DNA of 64,000 bases from Nocardia sp. NBC_01329 (lineage in GTDB: Bacteria; Actinomycetota; Actinomycetes; Mycobacteriales; Mycobacteriaceae): assembly GCF_035956715.1 (NCBI RefSeq), contig NZ_CP108381.1, positions 3,596,001-3,660,000 of the forward strand, in the 5' to 3' direction. The first letter of the stretch is position 1. Every line of letters starts with the position of its first letter. The position numbers and the translations under genes were made by a program. The notes below the pieces were generated by a model. That model ran no database searches. It was not told the DNA's origin and worked only from the letters and a program-made list of their open reading frames with translations. Of this stretch, positions 7,874 to 18,161 are shown piece after piece.

Positions 7874-8200
7874 ATGACAGACACATCCGTGGAACACCGA
7901 CCTGAGGCTCCTCCCGAGGTAGTGGACATCGAGTCAGCGGGATCGTCGATCCTGCGGAAGGATGTCCACTACCCGAAAGGAGCCTCAGTCTTTGGTCCCG
8001 ACCACCCCGACATCTTGTTGTCCTGCAACAATCTCGCCACCGCCTACCATGATGCCGATCGAGGTGCCGAGGCGATATTGCTGCTGGATGAAACCCTCAC
8101 CGCCTACGAGCGTTTCTCGGTCCTGACCACCCGCATACGAAAGGGTTCGGGGCAATCTCGCAGCCGCGCAAGCGACGCAGCAGTAGTGCTGTCTATTTAG
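7874..8200 (+). pseudogene. tetratricopeptide-repeat protein remnant
   Basis: The middle of this frame, FGPDHPDILLSCNNLATAYH then AEAILLLDETLTAYER, is one and a half repeats of the tandem TPR found in actinomycete NB-ARC/TPR regulators. The N-terminal 38 residues and the tail are unrelated to it and of low quality, and the stop lies inside a large palindrome. A short functional ORF cannot be excluded, but a leftover of a much longer TPR protein is more likely. Confidence 0.5.
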
Positions 8201-8220
8201 GGTACGCCCTAAATAGACAG
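8189..8220. promoter_or_regulatory. perfect 14+14 AT-rich palindrome
   Basis: ctgtctatttaggg (8189-8202), loop tacg, and ccctaaatagacag (8207-8220) form a perfect hairpin, AT-rich against the GC-rich surroundings. It lies downstream of both the TPR remnant and the toxin operon (convergent). It could be a bidirectional terminator, although there is no T-tract, or an operator or recombination site left by a mobile element. A decamer gcgatggatt is repeated just after it (8221 and 8241). Confidence 0.55.
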
Positions 8221-8303
8221 GCGATGGATTAGTAGACGGGCGATGGATTCCGCCTGGCCGGCCCCGGCGTAGCGGACGAAAGCATCGACCCGCGTCGCCG
8301 TGG

Positions 8304-8591
8304 TCACCGCTCGAACTGTTTCCGCTGCACCTCGGGGTAGTCGGGGGGCAGTTCCTTGCGCATGTGGTCGGGATAGCCGGGGGCCTCGGGGTCGTATTCG
8401 GTGCCCACCAGGTCATCGGAGAACCGGCCGCCGAACGGCACAGGGGCGGGCGCGTCGGGGTTGCGGGTCTTCTCCCATTCATCGAATTTGGCGTTCGCCT
8501 CGGCGATCTCTTCCGGGGTCAGCACGCGGCGCCCCGTGGCGCGCGCCTCTTCGGGGGTCAAGAACGTCTTCCCCGCGATGTGTTCAGGCAT
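8304..8591 (-). CDS. small protein downstream of the ADP-ribosyltransferase, candidate immunity factor
   Basis: The 95-residue acidic, soluble protein has no membrane segment. The N-terminus carries a repeated motif, FLTPEEARA and VLTPEEIAEA, then a helix (NAKFDEWEKTRNPDAP) and a proline-rich tail with PFGGRFSDDLVGTEYDPEA. ATG 8591 follows AGCAAGGAGAAC. It is 15 bp behind the toxin in the same operon, exactly where polymorphic-toxin immunity genes sit. I recognise no known immunity family (no SUKH or DraG features), so immunity is inferred from position alone; a toxin-specific adaptor is the alternative. Confidence 0.6.
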   Translation of the reverse strand: MPEHIAGKTFLTPEEARATGRRVLTPEEIAEANAKFDEWEKTRNPDAPAPVPFGGRFSDDLVGTEYDPEAPGYPDHMRKELPPDYPEVQRKQFER

Positions 8592-8606
8592 CTGTTCTCC
8601 TTGCTC

Positions 8607-10091
8607 TTACGGCTCGATCAGGCGGATGAACCACCTATTCTTCTCCGGATCGAAGGTCTTCTCTGTGCAGATGAACTCCGTCTCGGATGGAAACAGCACT
8701 TCCATCTCTTGCGGCTCCTTCGAGTACACCGATACATCTTTGCCGGTCTTGGACAAGACCTGAAATTCGACCTCCGCACCATTCTCGAACATCGGAGAGG
8801 CGCCGTTGGGGTTGCGGCTGGTCGAAAAAAGCCCGTCCTCGATGACGGTCTGGTTCGGGACGTACTTGTCGAGCACTTCCGGCGGAAGGTTGGTGTGGCG
8901 GACCACAGGCCCCTCATAGCTGGGCAGCTTGCCCAGCGCCTCGTCGAGAGCCTTGACTCGACTGTTGATATAGGGGTCGTCCGGAGCGAGCGGGTTACGC
9001 AGGTATGAGTTCATGAACTGATATGCCTGACCGCTGTATGAGTTGATGGCGATATGGTCGTCTTCGGTGAGCGCATTGGTGATGGTGCTGGTCGGCTTGG
9101 TGGGGGTGGTCACCGGCTTCCGCGCCGCCAGCTCGGCCAGCGTCGGCTGATGTTTGGCGGGGGCGTTGGTGGGCTTGACCCCTTTGGTGATCTTCGCGTT
9201 CTTGAACATGACCACCAGCGAGCGGATCGGCCCGGCGAACTTCTTGACCGCGGCCGCGCCGCGGGCGGTGGCCAGCGCCGCCCCGAAACCGGCTGTGATC
9301 ACCGAGAGCCCGATACCGATCAGGACCTCTTTACCGATCTCCACACCGAGCGCGATGAGCTGATCCTTCAGCTTGTTACGCAACTCCTGGAGGGAATCCA
9401 GGTGATCGTTGACCGCGGTACCGAGTTCGCCGATCAGGCCCACCACCCCTACGGCGGCGGTCGCCATTTTGCGCAGGTCTTCATCGATGTATTGCGCTTC
9501 CGGCGTAGTCACGGCGGCGAACATGTCGGCAATACGGTTCAACTCGGCACCGAAATTCGCCACCGCCTGATCAGCGGCCATCTCCGACCAGATCCGGGCC
9601 GCGTTGCCGAGCTTGCCGGTGTTGCCGTCGGGAATGATCACCCCGACTTCGTCCAGCAGATCGACCGCGCCGGAAAGACCCTCTACGACCAGGCCCTCAC
9701 CCGGGCCACCGGCAGAGGGCAGTTCGGGCCGACAGATGATGCTGAGCCAATCGGGCATCGTCGGGTACTGCGGGAGCGGGGCGATGTTGTTGACCACCGA
9801 CGCCCAGTCGGCCAGTGCGTGATTGTGGCCCATTTCGCCGATCAGCCGGCAATAGCTCCATGCCGCCTCCCACAGCATTCGGGAGGTTTTGATGGCCTCA
9901 CCGGCGCGGGCGTCGTAGTCGGCAGCCCAGGTTTTGGCGTCGTCGTAGGAACCAGCCATCTGCTCGCAGTCGGCCAGCGCCGACCATCGATCATCGACCG
10001 CGCGAGCGAACGCCATCGACGCAGTGGTCAGCGCCGTAGCGGCGTCGTAGTAGACCTGCGGGTCTACATCGATCGTGGCGGTATCGGTCAC
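8607..10091 (-). CDS. ESX-type secreted protein with C-terminal ADP-ribosyltransferase domain
   Basis: The 494-residue protein has an N-terminal helical region (1-240) with WSALADCEQMAGSYDDAKTW, as in type VII-secreted toxins, a hydrophobic stretch at 255-290, and a Pro/Thr linker at 305-335. The C-terminus (about 340-480) has the mono-ADP-ribosyltransferase set: R398 in GPVVRHTNLP, the STS motif in LFSTSRN (423-425), and an ExE pair at E462/E464 in QEMEVLFPSE, the arrangement of arginine-modifying enzymes. It starts at GTG 10091, overlapping the WXG gene by GTGA. The surrounding operon (two WXG100-like partners, downstream candidate immunity gene) supports export and interbacterial or host-directed toxicity. 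Activity and target are inferred. Confidence 0.85.
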   Translation of the reverse strand: MTDTATIDVDPQVYYDAATALTTASMAFARAVDDRWSALADCEQMAGSYDDAKTWAADYDARAGEAIKTSRMLWEAAWSYCRLIGEMGHNHALADWASVVNNIAPLPQYPTMPDWLSIICRPELPSAGGPGEGLVVEGLSGAVDLLDEVGVIIPDGNTGKLGNAARIWSEMAADQAVANFGAELNRIADMFAAVTTPEAQYIDEDLRKMATAAVGVVGLIGELGTAVNDHLDSLQELRNKLKDQLIALGVEIGKEVLIGIGLSVITAGFGAALATARGAAAVKKFAGPIRSLVVMFKNAKITKGVKPTNAPAKHQPTLAELAARKPVTTPTKPTSTITNALTEDDHIAINSYSGQAYQFMNSYLRNPLAPDDPYINSRVKALDEALGKLPSYEGPVVRHTNLPPEVLDKYVPNQTVIEDGLFSTSRNPNGASPMFENGAEVEFQVLSKTGKDVSVYSKEPQEMEVLFPSETEFICTEKTFDPEKNRWFIRLIEP

Positions 10092-10414
10092 TGCGCGCCG
10101 GGAGCTGGGCCGCGGCCCAGCATCGCCACGTTGGTCTGGGCGGCGCTGGTGTAGTTGGTGTGCGCGGTGCGGGCGGCCTCCTGCATCCGCAACAGACCGT
10201 CCTTCATATCCTGCACACCGGTAAGCCAGTCCGCGTGGGCGTCGTCGTATGCGGTGGCTGCCTCACCGGACCATCCTTGCCGCAGCACACCCACCCGCTT
10301 CTCGATCTGATCGAGACAGTCCTCCAGGAAGCCGATGAGGTTGCCGAGCCGATCACCCGCCGCTTCCAACTCGGTCAGGTTCACGCGGTAACCGCCGCCC
10401 AGCGGCCCACCCAT
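10088..10414 (-). CDS. WXG100-like protein, partner of the ADP-ribosyltransferase
   Basis: The 108-residue helical-hairpin protein has W48-S-G50 in LRQGWSGEAATAYDDAH at the turn, the WXG100 hallmark. Such proteins pair as dimers and guide ESX export. I use ATG 10414 (GGAG eight bases upstream); a GTG ten codons later is possible. The 3' end overlaps the toxin start by GTGA, so it is probably co-translated with and bound to the toxin's N-terminal helical region. Confidence 0.85.
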   Translation of the reverse strand: MGGPLGGGYRVNLTELEAAGDRLGNLIGFLEDCLDQIEKRVGVLRQGWSGEAATAYDDAHADWLTGVQDMKDGLLRMQEAARTAHTNYTSAAQTNVAMLGRGPAPGAQ

Positions 10415-10430
10415 AACGTCTCCGCTTCGT

Positions 10431-10769
10431 CTATAGCCGCAGTGAACTCGGTGCGGCGGCAGCAGCATTGTCGGCCAGATCGCCGGACAGATCCGAGTCG
10501 GTGCCCTGGAAGTCCATCCCCTGCACCCCCATCAACTCGGCCATGTCCCCCAGCGACTCCAGCACCTCCAACGCACCGGTCCGGGCCTCTTCCCAGCCAC
10601 CGGCATACGCGGTCGCCGCCGCGGACTGCCACGTACCCTGCAGGAACTCCATGTTGGCGTCCACATCCTTGACCGCATTGATCAACGTCGTCGCCATCGA
10701 CCCGAAAAACGTCGCAGCATCAGCCATCGCGGCCGGGTCCACAGTGATCGGCTGCTGCCCCTCTGCCAT
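10431..10769 (-). CDS. WXG100-like protein, first gene of the ADP-ribosyltransferase operon
   Basis: The 112-residue protein has two helices around LQGTWQSAAATAYAGGWEEA; the turn is W47-Q-S rather than W-x-G, as in many EsxB-like partners. The C-terminal tail is Ala/Asp-rich. The ATG at 10769 opens the operon; the next gene starts 16 bp after its stop. It probably forms a heterodimer with the downstream WXG protein. No ESX ATPase or membrane gene is nearby, so export would need a machine encoded elsewhere. Confidence 0.8.
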   Translation of the reverse strand: MAEGQQPITVDPAAMADAATFFGSMATTLINAVKDVDANMEFLQGTWQSAAATAYAGGWEEARTGALEVLESLGDMAELMGVQGMDFQGTDSDLSGDLADNAAAAAPSSLRL

Positions 10770-10892
10770 CCCAATCCTCTCGATCACGCTCCGGACCAAC
10801 TCATACCCGATCCTCGAAAACCTGGACGCACCGGCCGGACAGTTGGTTCCACGATCCCGGAAACCAATTCACGCGCCCGTGACTCCCGGACT

Positions 10893-10973
10893 CTGACCGC
10901 CAAGGGGGTGAAGGTGGTGTCCGTCAAGGAATCACGGACCTTCACCAGCGAGGACTCCCCCATGGCGAAGTGA
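10893..10973 (+). pseudogene. serine resolvase/invertase fragment
   Basis: Twenty-six codons before a TGA read LTAKGVKVVSVKESRTFTSE then DSPMAK. This matches the middle of Tn3-type resolvase catalytic domains (usually LxxKGVxVEFVKESLTFTxxD, then SPMAxLLLSMMGAFAEFER). Nothing before or after belongs to the family. It is a scrap of a transposon resolvase lying against the IS3 remnant. Confidence 0.55.
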
Positions 10974-10987
10974 GGAGCCCGGCGGCT

Positions 10988-11773
10988 CCGGACAGTGATC
11001 CCGTAGGCCTATTTCATGCCGCTATCTGCTGATTCAAGAACTCGACGTGAACCTGCAGCGGCGTCTTGTATCCGAGTCCTGAGTGGATACGTCGCCGATT
11101 ATAAAACTTCTCAATATATTTCATAACGGCGCGGCGGGCATCGGTGCGGGCTGTGAACGAAACATGATCACTCGTTATTCAGAGCTCCGAAGAACGATTC
11201 CGCCATCGCATTATCCCAACACACACCGGTGCGACCCACCGATTGCCTCATGCCCATCCCCGCCAGCTTATTCCCGAAATCATAACTGGTGTAGTTCGAG
11301 CCGCGGTCGGAATGAAATATCGCATCCTCGATTATCGGTATTCGGATGGCCGCCATATCGAGAGCATCCTCGATCAGCGAGGTTCGGTAGTGGTCGGCCA
11401 TCGACCAACCGGCCACCATTTTCGTGCCGCAGTCGATAACGGCCGCCAGATACAGGCCGCTTTTTTTCCAGGAACTCCGCCTTCATGCGCAGTTCCCGAT
11501 TCTCGCGCTCCAACTCCCGCAGCCGCGCCCGCTCCGGCATCGTCAATGGATCCTCCGCGACCGGATTCTTCTTACGATGCGCCGCGACCCAATTCGTCAA
11601 CGTTCCGGAGTTGATACCCAAATCGCGGGCGACCTCCGCGATCGACCGCTCCGGTGACTCGATCACCATTCTCACGGCCTCGTCCTTGTCCTCAGGCGAG
11701 TACTTCCTGCGATGCTGCCCCACGAACTGCTCCCTCACTTTCAGTAGCCACCCTACGAGGGGTCACTGTCCGG
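10988..11773 (-). mobile_element. IS3-family element with internal deletion
   Basis: Imperfect terminal inverted repeats frame the region: ccggacagtgatcccgtagg (10988-11007) on the left, and on the other strand ccggacagtgacccctcgta from 11773 on the right. The 786 bp between them carry the beginning of orfA and the end of orfB of an IS3-type transposase. A full element would be about 1.2-1.4 kb, so 400-600 bp are missing inside. It cannot move by itself, though the ends could still be mobilised in trans. Confidence 0.75.
11014..11738 (-). pseudogene. IS3-family transposase OrfA-OrfB, collapsed
   Basis: OrfA starts at ATG 11738 with a helix-turn-helix (RSIAEVARDLGINSGTLTNW) and a leucine-zipper end (RARLRELERENRELRMKAEF). 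It then jumps into the catalytic core of OrfB in another frame: MVAGWSMADHYRTSLI, the DDE aspartate in IFHSDRGSNYTS, and WDNAMAESFFGALNNE with the glutamate. The first catalytic aspartate region and the HTH_21 part are deleted. A further one-base slip after NNE moves the tail, YIEKFYNRRRIHSGLGYKTP, to a third frame. Confidence 0.8.
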
Positions 11774-11815
11774 AAGGAACCGGTCACCTCATTCCGGCGT
11801 GATCGGCCGGTGAGA

Positions 11816-12160
11816 TCAGTGCATCTCTTCGCTTGTTTGCGGGTCGTGGACCACCAAGGCGTGTTCATCGGCCAGCGCCACGATGGCATGAATGGTGTCA
11901 GCGTCGACACTGTAGGGCAGAGTCAGCGACACGAAATAGGCGCCGAGATCTTCGCGGCCCCAGGGTTGCCGCCAGTCCAGGTCCGGGGCCCACGGCGAGA
12001 TTCCATCAGCGAGGTCCGGCCAGCGTCGGAGGAGCGCAGCCCGGAATCGCTCGACCTCCGGGCTCGGAGCCACGTCCTCGACTTCTTCCTCGGCCAACCG
12101 GTCACAGATCTCGCTGGGCTTGCCGACAGCAGACTTCCAGAAATACAAGTCGTACGACAT
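11816..12160 (-). CDS. conserved protein of unknown function, immunity-like
   Basis: The 114-residue soluble acidic protein is MSYDLYFWKSAVGKPSEICD, then EVERFRAALLRRWPDLADG and LGAYFVSLTLPYSVDADTIH, ending HDPQTSEEMH. I recall similar MSYDLYFW-starting small proteins as orphan genes in actinomycetes, often near toxin loci, but I know no assigned function. ATG 12160 gives that conserved start; ATG codons a few positions earlier would add only MVA or MMVA. It lies directly beyond the IS3 right end, with no partner. Confidence 0.65.
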   Translation of the reverse strand: MSYDLYFWKSAVGKPSEICDRLAEEEVEDVAPSPEVERFRAALLRRWPDLADGISPWAPDLDWRQPWGREDLGAYFVSLTLPYSVDADTIHAIVALADEHALVVHDPQTSEEMH

Positions 12161-12467
12161 AGCGACCATCATTCCAGAAAAGAGGAACAATTCCCCCAAA
12201 GCTCCACTACCCGCCCACCATCGAGGTGGCGACTCCGACCTGGCCGACCTGGTCGGCGCCGAAAGCGGTGGCAGTGAGCGTAAGCGTGAGGGCGGCGGCG
12301 CAGGTTGCGACGGCTCGAAGCGTTCGGTGCATACCTTCCTCGTTATTGTCGGCGCCAAACTATTGTCGCCTCCAACATCGGCTCCCCCAACTATACAGAA
12401 ACTATTGGTATCACCAACAATACAGGGTGGCTGTCGTGGGCCAGACCCCGCACGCCTTTCCGCGAAG
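12161..12467. other. intergenic stretch, AT-rich in part
   Basis: I see no convincing gene in these 307 bp. The right half (12350-12430) is AT-rich and holds the small dyad ttggt-atc-accaa (12405-12417), possibly the old operator of the MarR-type gene whose remnant follows. Confidence 0.4.
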
Positions 12468-12629
12468 CCGAGTTGGCTGCTCACTCAGGTGACGGTGCAC
12501 GCCCACCGGTTGGCGTCCAACGGGTTCGGTGGGCTCGGTGCGTGTGGATACCACTTCCGCAACCTGGCCGCGCTGGACGAGTTCGGGGCCGTCAGCCAGA
12601 CCGAGCTCGGTCGCCGCTGCAACATGGAC
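12468..12629 (+). pseudogene. MarR-family regulator, N-terminal remnant
   Basis: The frame reads PSWLLTQVTVHAHRLASNGF, then YHFRNLAALDEFGAVSQTEL and GRRCNMD: the first helices and the start of the recognition region of a MarR regulator (L-xx-LxxFGPxSQxxLGRR). After NMD the similarity ends abruptly and the rest of the winged helix is absent. An AT-rich promoter-like segment lies just upstream. Confidence 0.55.
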
Positions 12630-12932
12630 CCATGCACCACCAACAGAGATGAAAGGCCGTCACACAGCAAAGCGCGGTTTAAATTCAGCTCTGGGTGGCT
12701 CGGGTGTGTGCGATTCAGTATGAGTCGGTGCCGGTTTCGCGCTGGACCTGCCTGCCCGACAGACTCTCCCGGGCATCACGCCGTATGGCGGCGAACAACA
12801 CCACAGCCATCCGGGCTTCCTCATCTGGACGTTCCTCCGCCCGTACCTCATCAGCCGAAGCGGTGAAGCACGCTCATCCTCCCAGGGCGGGATCCCTCCA
12901 TCCGGGCGGGGTTCCGCCACTATGATGTCGAA
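12630..12932. other. gap without recognisable gene
   Basis: These 303 bp hold short open frames on both strands, none with a protein-like profile or a ribosome site. I see nothing to annotate. Confidence 0.4.
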
Positions 12933-13400
12933 GTGTCCGGTAGCGACAGAGACCCGAGGCAAGTCGAACTCATCGGACCTGTCGCCCAGGTGTTCACCTA
13001 TTCGATCGCGGCCGGTCTGATGTTGTCGGGGCCTGTTCTCGGTTTGACCAGTGATTCACTGTGGAGTGGGTTGTGCCCGGCGATCATCACATTCCCGATC
13101 GGCGTCGCCATTGCGGTGACCACCTACGGACAGAGACGGGACGCGAAGCGGTTCCGGGCCGTCGGGGTTATTTCGACGGCGGAGATCGTCGCGGTCCGGA
13201 TACGTAAGGGGGGCGAGAATCCGGATGTTGCCGAACTTCGGGTCCGTATCAGTGGGCCGGGTATCGATACGTTCGTTGCGGACTGCGAAGTACCGGCAGG
13301 TATACCTCGGCCGCAGATCGGTGACCAGCACCATGTGGTGGTCGATCCCGCCGAGAGCGACTTCGCGATCGGCTACGACCACTTGTTCGAGCAGGACTGA
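12933..13400 (+). CDS. small membrane protein with C-terminal extracytoplasmic-type domain
   Basis: The 155-residue protein has two hydrophobic helices (AQVFTYSIAAGLMLSGPVLG and GLCPAIITFPIGVAIAVTTY), a basic turn QRRDAKRF, and a beta-rich domain, GVISTAEIVAVRIRKGGENP to HHVVVDPAESDFAIGYDHLF. This resembles the DUF3592-like pattern of two helices plus an OB-like domain. GTG 12933 is the only start before the first helix in this frame. Function unknown; it is isolated among remnants but its frame is intact. Confidence 0.65.
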   Translation: MSGSDRDPRQVELIGPVAQVFTYSIAAGLMLSGPVLGLTSDSLWSGLCPAIITFPIGVAIAVTTYGQRRDAKRFRAVGVISTAEIVAVRIRKGGENPDVAELRVRISGPGIDTFVADCEVPAGIPRPQIGDQHHVVVDPAESDFAIGYDHLFEQD

Positions 13401-13429
13401 CAGGCCCAGCCCAAAAAATCTGAACCGGC

Positions 13430-13795
13430 TCACACGACACATTTTGTCGACAGGTCAGAAATCGGGGACGGTCCGTAGCCCGGCCAGGGCAGCAGGCGCG
13501 TGTCGGCGCCCGCCCGGGGGGGAACCACAGCGCTGCCTCGGGGCCGGAGAGTCCTCATACCACAGGTCCAACGGGGACAGTCACCCATGAACGAGACTTC
13601 ACCGACGTATCGCAGGCAGGCATCGAGGGCTATCGGAAATGTGCGGATTTCGCCGGCGAACAGGTCGAGCTCCGCGTGATCCCCAGAGGTGAGTGGCTCC
13701 AGAAGGGGGCGGTCCGAAACCAGCCCGAGATCGGTTAGGTGCTCAACAAGACGCGAAACGTGTCTCGCGACCTGTTGCCTTGTCTCTCTCGCCAC
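13430..13795 (-). pseudogene. SMI1/KNR4-like protein, frameshifted
   Basis: The first 80 residues look coherent: HVSRLVEHLTDLGLVSDRPL, then GEIRTFPIALDACLRYVGEV and SFMGDCPRW, reminiscent of SMI1/KNR4-type (SUKH) immunity proteins. After CPRW the expected DLWYEDSP continues one frame over and PEAALWFPP in the third frame, near C and G runs at 13515-13520, so at least two indels have hit it. It could have been an immunity protein; it is now broken. Confidence 0.4.
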
Positions 13796-13899
13796 CGATG
13801 TACCGCTTCGGATATGAAACCACGCGGACAGCGCGCCCGACTCCGGTCACGACCGCAGTCCCAGCGGCGGGAACCAACCTCGAGCACCGCTGCAGGATC

Positions 13900-14607
13900 T
13901 CAGGCGAAGCCGCGGAACACACCGTCCGGTCCGGCGGCGTCGGCGAATTCCTCGAAGTCCATATTGGAGATGGACAGGTTGTTTTCGATGGCCGACATCT
14001 CCGACGGGAGGACTCGGATCGTCTGGCCACGTTCGTGGCCGGTCTCCTCCGGGCCGGTGTCGACGGCCAGGATCGGATGTTCGGGGTCGGTGAGAGTGAC
14101 GGTGTCGGCGAGGAAGGCATAGTAGGTCGGCCGGTCGCCGATCTTGTCGAGCAGTGCATCGATCGACAAGCCGTCGTTCTCCGGATTATCGATGCAGGTC
14201 AGCGTGGCAACGAATTCGGCATCCTCGCCCGCGCCGGGGGCCATCGCCAACGCGGCCACGACCCGCCACGCATCGTCGTCACCGAAGTCGGTCCGGATGA
14301 ACAGCGACCCGTCGTCGTCGAGGTAGTCGTCCAGACTGCGCCCCGTACCGAGTGCTTCGGTGAGCTCCGCACCCGCCCGCACGGCCGCATCGGCCGTGAT
14401 TTTTCCGCGGTCCTGTCCGGCCCCGTCCGGCGAAACGATAGAGGTGATGATCCGTTCGCAGTCGATCGGGGACAGTGGGATATCGCTGCGGATCTCGAAT
14501 GTCCAGGGACCGACTGGCTCTCGGTGTGCTACCGGTGTATCCAGCACCGAGAGTTCCGGCTCGGGTTCGCCGGTATCGGTATGCCACTGGCGCAGGGTGA
14601 ACGACAT
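13900..14607 (-). CDS. DUF6924-like protein
   Basis: The 235-residue soluble protein has a beta-rich N-terminal part (MSFTLRQWHTDTGEPEPELS, then VGPWTFEIRSDIPLSPIDCE). The second half carries SLFIRTDFGDDDAWRVVAAL, YYAFLADTVTLTDPEHPILA and LPSEMSAIENNLSISNMDFE, and ends DGVFRGFA. I associate this second half with the DUF6924 family of actinomycete proteins, of unknown role. ATG 14607 is the natural start; longer frames run into sequence without coding character. No operon partner is evident. Confidence 0.7.
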   Translation of the reverse strand: MSFTLRQWHTDTGEPEPELSVLDTPVAHREPVGPWTFEIRSDIPLSPIDCERIITSIVSPDGAGQDRGKITADAAVRAGAELTEALGTGRSLDDYLDDDGSLFIRTDFGDDDAWRVVAALAMAPGAGEDAEFVATLTCIDNPENDGLSIDALLDKIGDRPTYYAFLADTVTLTDPEHPILAVDTGPEETGHERGQTIRVLPSEMSAIENNLSISNMDFEEFADAAGPDGVFRGFA

Positions 14608-14779
14608 TCGGCGATGGTAGGGCACCGGACCGACACCCGGTATGCAAAGGCATGCGCCGAGCGGGCTACCCGGGGGCGACCAGTCGAATCGGTAGAGCCA
14701 CGGTGCGTTTCGTCCCGCGCGTAGCTTCGGTGACCGGGCCGAACCCGACCCCAGACCTTGCCGCCGATGGTGTCGACGA

Positions 14780-15658
14780 TTATCGCGCCGCAGTGAAGAA
14801 CAGCCCGCTACCGCAGGCATCCCGGCCGGAGACGAAGAATCCGGTGCCGGTGGTCCGGGTCTCGGTGACCGCTTCCTCGACGAATTTCCGAGCCCGGTCG
14901 ATATCGTCGACGACAACGGTCAGCGCCGCCAGATACGACGGCGCCGGCGCGGTCTCACCGGGCAGCACCTCCGGTGCGGCCGACGCGGACACGATCTCGA
15001 CGCGCGCGCTGCCGCGCGTCAGGACGGTCGCCGGTCCGGCGGCCTCCGGCGCGACGCCGAGAACGTGCTGGTAGCGCCCTACGATGGCGTCGAACTCGGC
15101 ATCGGCGGCGACGATCAGCAAGGCATCCACACCGAGGGCGCCGTTGGGGTGGGTCAGATAACGCGGCTGCAGGACGTATTCACGGGTGAGGTGCTGGGCG
15201 ACACCGATATAGCCCTCGGGCGTCGACCGAGGGTCCAGATGGACCGACCGGGCGCGCAACACCGCCGGGCCGTCCTCGGTGTCGACCGGACGCTCGAGAT
15301 CCAGCACCCCGGAGGTACGCAGCCCGGCCGTGCCCAGTCGCGCGTCGGTGTCCGCCGCATCCGCAGTCTCGAAGCTGAGAATCCGCAGCCCTTCGTACTG
15401 CTCCACCATCTGCTGGGTATGCCACGGGTCGGGGGCGGAGTCGTCCACGATGCCGAGCAGCTCGATATACGAATCACCGAACAGCGCGCACATGTTGGCC
15501 GTGCAACCCGCCGTCAGCGGCGCCCCCGGACGCTCGGACAACATATGCCGCGACCGCGGGCTCAATGTGAATCCGAACGACCGATACGTCGCCTCCATGG
15601 TGTCCAGGTCGCGATTGACGATCCCGACGTGGTGAAAACCGTTGATGTCGTGTCCCAT
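14780..15658 (-). CDS. VOC/glyoxalase-like protein, two-module
   Basis: The 292-residue protein has two beta-alpha-beta-beta-beta modules. The first starts GFHHVGIVNRDLDTMEATYR, with the metal-type histidine in FHHVGI and the strand SYIELLGIVD; the second starts GALGVDALLIVAADAEFDAI and has YLAALTVVVDDIDRARKFVE. It looks like the glyoxalase_3-like group, which may act on aromatic or resistance-related substrates. ATG 15658. The rox gene ends 137 bp upstream on the same strand, so the two might be co-transcribed; a link to rifamycin metabolism is speculation. Confidence 0.75.
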   Translation of the reverse strand: MGHDINGFHHVGIVNRDLDTMEATYRSFGFTLSPRSRHMLSERPGAPLTAGCTANMCALFGDSYIELLGIVDDSAPDPWHTQQMVEQYEGLRILSFETADAADTDARLGTAGLRTSGVLDLERPVDTEDGPAVLRARSVHLDPRSTPEGYIGVAQHLTREYVLQPRYLTHPNGALGVDALLIVAADAEFDAIVGRYQHVLGVAPEAAGPATVLTRGSARVEIVSASAAPEVLPGETAPAPSYLAALTVVVDDIDRARKFVEEAVTETRTTGTGFFVSGRDACGSGLFFTAAR

Positions 15659-15794
15659 GGCGACAATCGTCGATCGCCGCCGGTATACGGCCACGCCATC
15701 CGCACGTATTCGCCGCGATCCGACACCGGACGGCCCAATGGTGGCGGATTCGGACTCTTGCCGGCGATCGGGAGCTCCTGGCGCGGGCACTGCC

Positions 15795-17651
<1,857 letters not shown>

Positions 17652-18161
17652 TCAGATCGCCGCCTGAGCCCTCCCCCACACCACCAATGCCCAGCTCAGG
17701 CAGGCGAACGCCGCCGTGCTGGTCACTGTGCGCACGACGTTCCAGGCCACCCACCGTGCCTCGGCGAACGCTTCCCGTACCGCTGCCGGATCGGCCAGGT
17801 CGGCGGGTGCGCCCGCAGCTTTCAACGCGTCGTTGAGTGGCAGATGCACGGCGAAGGTGATCACCACCGCCACCAGGTAGAGCAGTGCCGCGGCCGCCGC
17901 CCAGAGCAGCACCGACCGGCTGTTGCCGCCGAGATTCAGCAACGCCGCCGCGATCGACAGGATCAGTGCACCCAGGAAGGTCGCCAAGAACAGTGGATTG
18001 ATGATCGCCCGATCGATCGCCTGGTACGCGCCGATGAAAGTGCGGTCGTCGGTGGTCCGCAGGCCGGGCATGATCGCCACCGCGTAGATACCGAATACCC
18101 CCGCGATCAGCCCGGTGGCCACGGTGGCCGCGATCAGTACGACAGTCCGGATTCCGTCCAT
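17652..18161 (-). CDS. DUF1772 (anthrone-oxygenase-like) membrane protein
   Basis: The 169-residue protein has four membrane helices: VLIAATVATGLIAGVFGIYA, LFLATFLGALILSIAAALL, VLLWAAAAALLYLVAVVITF and TSTAAFACLSWALVV. GIYAVAIMPGL after helix 1 and HLPLNDAL after helix 3 are the DUF1772 signatures. Some relatives assist anthrone oxygenation or multidrug tolerance, but most are unassigned. ATG 18161; it stands alone. Confidence 0.8.
   Translation of the reverse strand: MDGIRTVVLIAATVATGLIAGVFGIYAVAIMPGLRTTDDRTFIGAYQAIDRAIINPLFLATFLGALILSIAAALLNLGGNSRSVLLWAAAAALLYLVAVVITFAVHLPLNDALKAAGAPADLADPAAVREAFAEARWVAWNVVRTVTSTAAFACLSWALVVWGRAQAAI

Noticed and set aside
8189..8220. Intrinsic terminator call for the large palindrome
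   Set aside because: No T-tract follows on either strand, so it is listed as a regulatory dyad of unknown role.
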